Positions 62,450 through 64,000 of a DNA stretch of 64,000 nt are shown one piece after another. The stretch spans positions 124,001 through 188,000 of the forward strand of contig CAVYEZ010000012.1 in the NCBI GenBank assembly GCA_963767685.1, in the 5' to 3' direction. The notes under the pieces were generated by a model that was given only the letters and a program-made list of their open reading frames with translations, was not told where the DNA came from and ran no database searches. The position numbers and the translations under genes are program-made. This stretch comes from Trebonia sp963767685 (GTDB lineage Bacteria > Actinomycetota > Actinomycetes > Streptosporangiales > Streptosporangiaceae). The stretch's first letter is position 1; every line of letters begins with the position of its first letter.

Positions 62450-63191
62450 ACGAAGCGGTTCGGCCGCGTCGTCATCGCGGAAGATCTCAGTTTCTCGGTC
62501 GGCGCCGGGGACACCGTCGGGATCGTGGGGCCGAACGGGGCTGGCAAGACCAGCCTGTTCGGCCTCATCTCCGGTGACCTCGCCCCGGGCGCCGGCCAGG
62601 TCAGTTTCGCCGGGAGGAACATCACCCGGCTGGACTCGGCCGCCCGCTGCCGCCTCGGCATCGGGCGGACCTACCAGGTGCCGCGTCCCTTCGTGGACAT
62701 GACCGTGTTCGAGAACACGCTCGTCGCCGCCCAGCAGGGCGGCGGCCTGCGCCGCAAGGCCAGCTACGCGGCGGCCGCGGCCGCGCTGGAGCGGACGGGG
62801 ATAGCCCGCGAGGCGAACGTGCCCGCCGGCCGTCTCGGGCTGCTCGCCCGCAAGCGCCTGGAGATCGCCCGCGCGCTCGCCACCGGGCCGCAGCTGCTGC
62901 TGCTCGACGAGGTCGCGGGCGGCCTCACCGACCCCGAGGTCACCGTGCTGGTGGAGATCGTCCGCGGCATCAACGCCGAGGGCATCGCGGTGATCTGGAT
63001 CGAGCACGTCGTCCGGGCGCTGACCTCTCTGGTCGACCCGGATGACCTGCCTGTACGGCGGGGAGTTCATCGGCGACGGCACCCCGGCCGAGGTCTTCGC
63101 GAATCCCCGGGTCCGCGAGGTGTACCTCGGCAGCGACGCCATCGACACCTCGACCGTGCAGGCCGTGATCGAAGAGGAAGAAAGCCGATGA
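62417..63191 (+). CDS. Branched-chain amino-acid-type ABC transporter ATPase, LivG-like (one frameshift)
   Basis: ATPase of about 258 aa. SPLLELDHVTKRFGRVVIAE, Walker A GIVGPNGAGKTSLFGLISGD, Q-loop YQVPRPFVDMTVFENTLVAA, a modified signature (LGLLARKRLEIARAL, where LSxGQ is usual), Walker B QLLLLDEVAGGL, and switch His WIEHVV. The frame breaks near 63038: one extra C in GACCC separates LTSLVD from MTCLYGGEFIGDGTPAEVF. The restored end VQAVIEEEESR overlaps the livF ATG by four bases. Without repair, the frame runs through into livF and mimics a fusion. Confidence 0.87.
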
Positions 63192-64000
63192 GCAGCCGTC
63201 AAGAGAGCGGCCCGCCGCCGCCCGAGGCGCGCGATTTCGTGGCGCATGACGGCCAGCTCCGCCGGCAAGAAAGCGGCGCGCCGCTGCTTGAGGTGCGCGA
63301 CCTCGTGGTGCACCACGGCCAGCTCCGGGCGCTGTCCGGCATCTCGCTCACCGTCTTCCCGGGCGAGGTCTACGCGCTTATCGGCGCCAACGGCGCGGGC
63401 AAGTCCACGCTGCTGCGCACCATCGCCGGCCTGCACCACCCGACCACGGGCTCGATCAGGTACGACGGCAAGGACGTGACCGGGCTGCGCCCGGAGAAGC
63501 GGGCCACCGCGGGGATCGTGATGGTCCCCGAGGGCCGGCGGCTGTTCCCTTCGCTGACCCTGGAGGAGAACCTCAAGGTCGGCGGCTCGTTCGCGCGCAA
63601 GGGGCCGTGGAACATCGAGCGCGTCTACGAGATGTTCCCGTGGATGAAGGAGCGGCGCGGCCAGAAGACCGCGCAGATGTCCGGCGGCGAGCAGCAGTCC
63701 GTCGCGATCGGCCGCGCGCTCGTCGCGAACCCGCGGGTGCTGCTGCTTGACGAGCTGTCCCTCGGCCTGGCGCCGGTGATCGTGCAGCGGATCTACGCCA
63801 TGCTGCCGCAGATCCTCGAGTCCGGCATCACCGTGCTGCTCGTCGAGCAGGACGTCAGCCAGGCGCTGCGCGTCGCGACCCACCTGCAGTGCCTCCTCGA
63901 GGGGCACACCACGCTCGAGGGCACGCCCGCCGAGGTCACCAGGGAGCAGGTCGAGGCCGCCTACTTCGGTGCCGACTCTGCCAGCCCGGGAGGACAACCC
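63188..64000 (+). CDS. Branched-chain amino-acid-type ABC transporter ATPase, LivF-like (3' end outside window)
   Basis: Second ATPase, at least 271 residues: LLEVRDLVVHHGQLRALSGI, Walker A ALIGANGAGKSTLLRTIAGL, GIVMVPEGRRLFPSLTLEEN, signature MSGGEQQSVAIGRAL, Walker B RVLLLDELSLGL, switch LLVEQDVSQAL. The reading is intact to the window edge and near its natural end. An N-terminal extension of 22 residues is an imperfect duplicate of the true start (see repeat at 63197-63328). It works with LivG to energise uptake by the binding protein at 60805. Confidence 0.92.
   Translation, partial: MSSRQESGPPPPEARDFVAHDGQLRRQESGAPLLEVRDLVVHHGQLRALSGISLTVFPGEVYALIGANGAGKSTLLRTIAGLHHPTTGSIRYDGKDVTGLRPEKRATAGIVMVPEGRRLFPSLTLEENLKVGGSFARKGPWNIERVYEMFPWMKERRGQKTAQMSGGEQQSVAIGRALVANPRVLLLDELSLGLAPVIVQRIYAMLPQILESGITVLLVEQDVSQALRVATHLQCLLEGHTTLEGTPAEVTREQVEAAYFGADSASPGGQP
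63197..63328 (+). repeat. Imperfect 66-base tandem duplication at the livF 5' end
   Basis: Codons 4-25 (63197-63262) and 26-47 (63263-63328) encode two versions of the same 22-residue unit. Both begin RQESG and end HGQLR or DGQLR, with many substitutions between. The second unit is the normal family N-terminus (LLEVRDLVV); the first looks degenerate. Confidence 0.8.

Noticed and set aside
62321..63997. A 558-codon minus-strand frame opposite livG and livF
   Set aside because: Both ATPases on the plus strand show all ABC motifs; the antisense frame has none.
62417..64000. A possible natural LivG-LivF fusion protein
   Set aside because: The single open frame arises only because one extra base near 63038 skips the LivG stop. 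The family C-terminus and an ATGA overlap are visible in the alternative frame.
1..64000. tRNA, rRNA or riboswitch elements
   Set aside because: No T-loop/anticodon combinations, rRNA core sequences or known riboswitch cores were recognised by eye. A covariance-model scan would be decisive.

Overview
The window is a very GC-rich (about 70 %) piece of an actinobacterial chromosome, most likely from a filamentous soil actinomycete of the Streptosporangiales/Streptomyces type. Evidence: the conserved block rpsP-KH-rimM-trmD-rplS-lepB-lepB-rnhB-DUF2469, HTH/DUF5753 regulators, a DUF574-type methyltransferase, an MmpL transporter, an ECF41 sigma factor, PknB-like kinases and secreted glycosidases. 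No rRNA, tRNA, CRISPR array or intact prophage was seen. The taxonomic placement is an inference from gene content.

Layout. 0-5.5 kb: a LuxR response regulator running off the left edge, a cupin/DrrA-type ABC exporter cluster, a frameshifted membrane glycosidase and a histidine kinase. 5.5-9.6 kb: a four-gene same-strand locus (XRE-cupin regulator, 2Fe-2S oxidoreductase, M24 peptidase, APC permease). The same composite palindromic element lies in front of the regulator and in front of the peptidase/permease pair. 9.6-14.1 kb: nucleotidyltransferase, ECF41 sigma factor, DinB-like protein, and a SigE-type ECF factor overlapping a membrane-anchored propeller-like partner. 14.2-21.7 kb: two receptor-type Ser/Thr kinases (one ending in a discoidin domain) around an MmpL transporter and two small membrane proteins. 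21.7-30 kb: small metabolic and regulatory genes, a decayed chimeric transposase, a MarR/DMT pair, a sulfotransferase and a divergent MFS/MocR pair. 30.5-40.2 kb: regulator-rich accessory DNA (two HTH-DUF5753 proteins, TetR/hydrolase, MerR/SDR, a lone AbiEii-type toxin, a DUF574 methyltransferase, an MFS gene). 40.4-48.2 kb: secreted polysaccharide-active genes (GH16, a YVTN propeller protein, LacI, GH6) with a MarR/DrrAB cassette inserted among them. 48.2-54.2 kb: acyl-CoA ligase, geranylgeranyl-reductase-like flavoprotein, GH65 phosphorylase and its beta-phosphoglucomutase. 54.2-60.2 kb: the housekeeping ribosomal/secretion block. 60.8-64 kb: a branched-chain amino-acid-type ABC importer (binding protein, LivG, LivF) running off the right edge.

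Data quality shapes the reading of the right third. From about 44.8 kb on, nearly every gene, including essential ones (rpsP, rimM, trmD, lepB), carries one or more frameshifts. Most of those I could resolve by hand are repaired by removing one extra base. I therefore annotate these as genes with probable sequence errors, not as pseudogenes. The first 44 kb has one such event (near 3590).

Points of most interest: the duplicated composite operator of the XRE-cupin locus, an overspaced MerR promoter that appears to drive a leaderless SDR mRNA, the kinase-discoidin receptor, the in-frame fusion of two unrelated transposase ends, and partial duplications at the 5' ends of both livG and livF.
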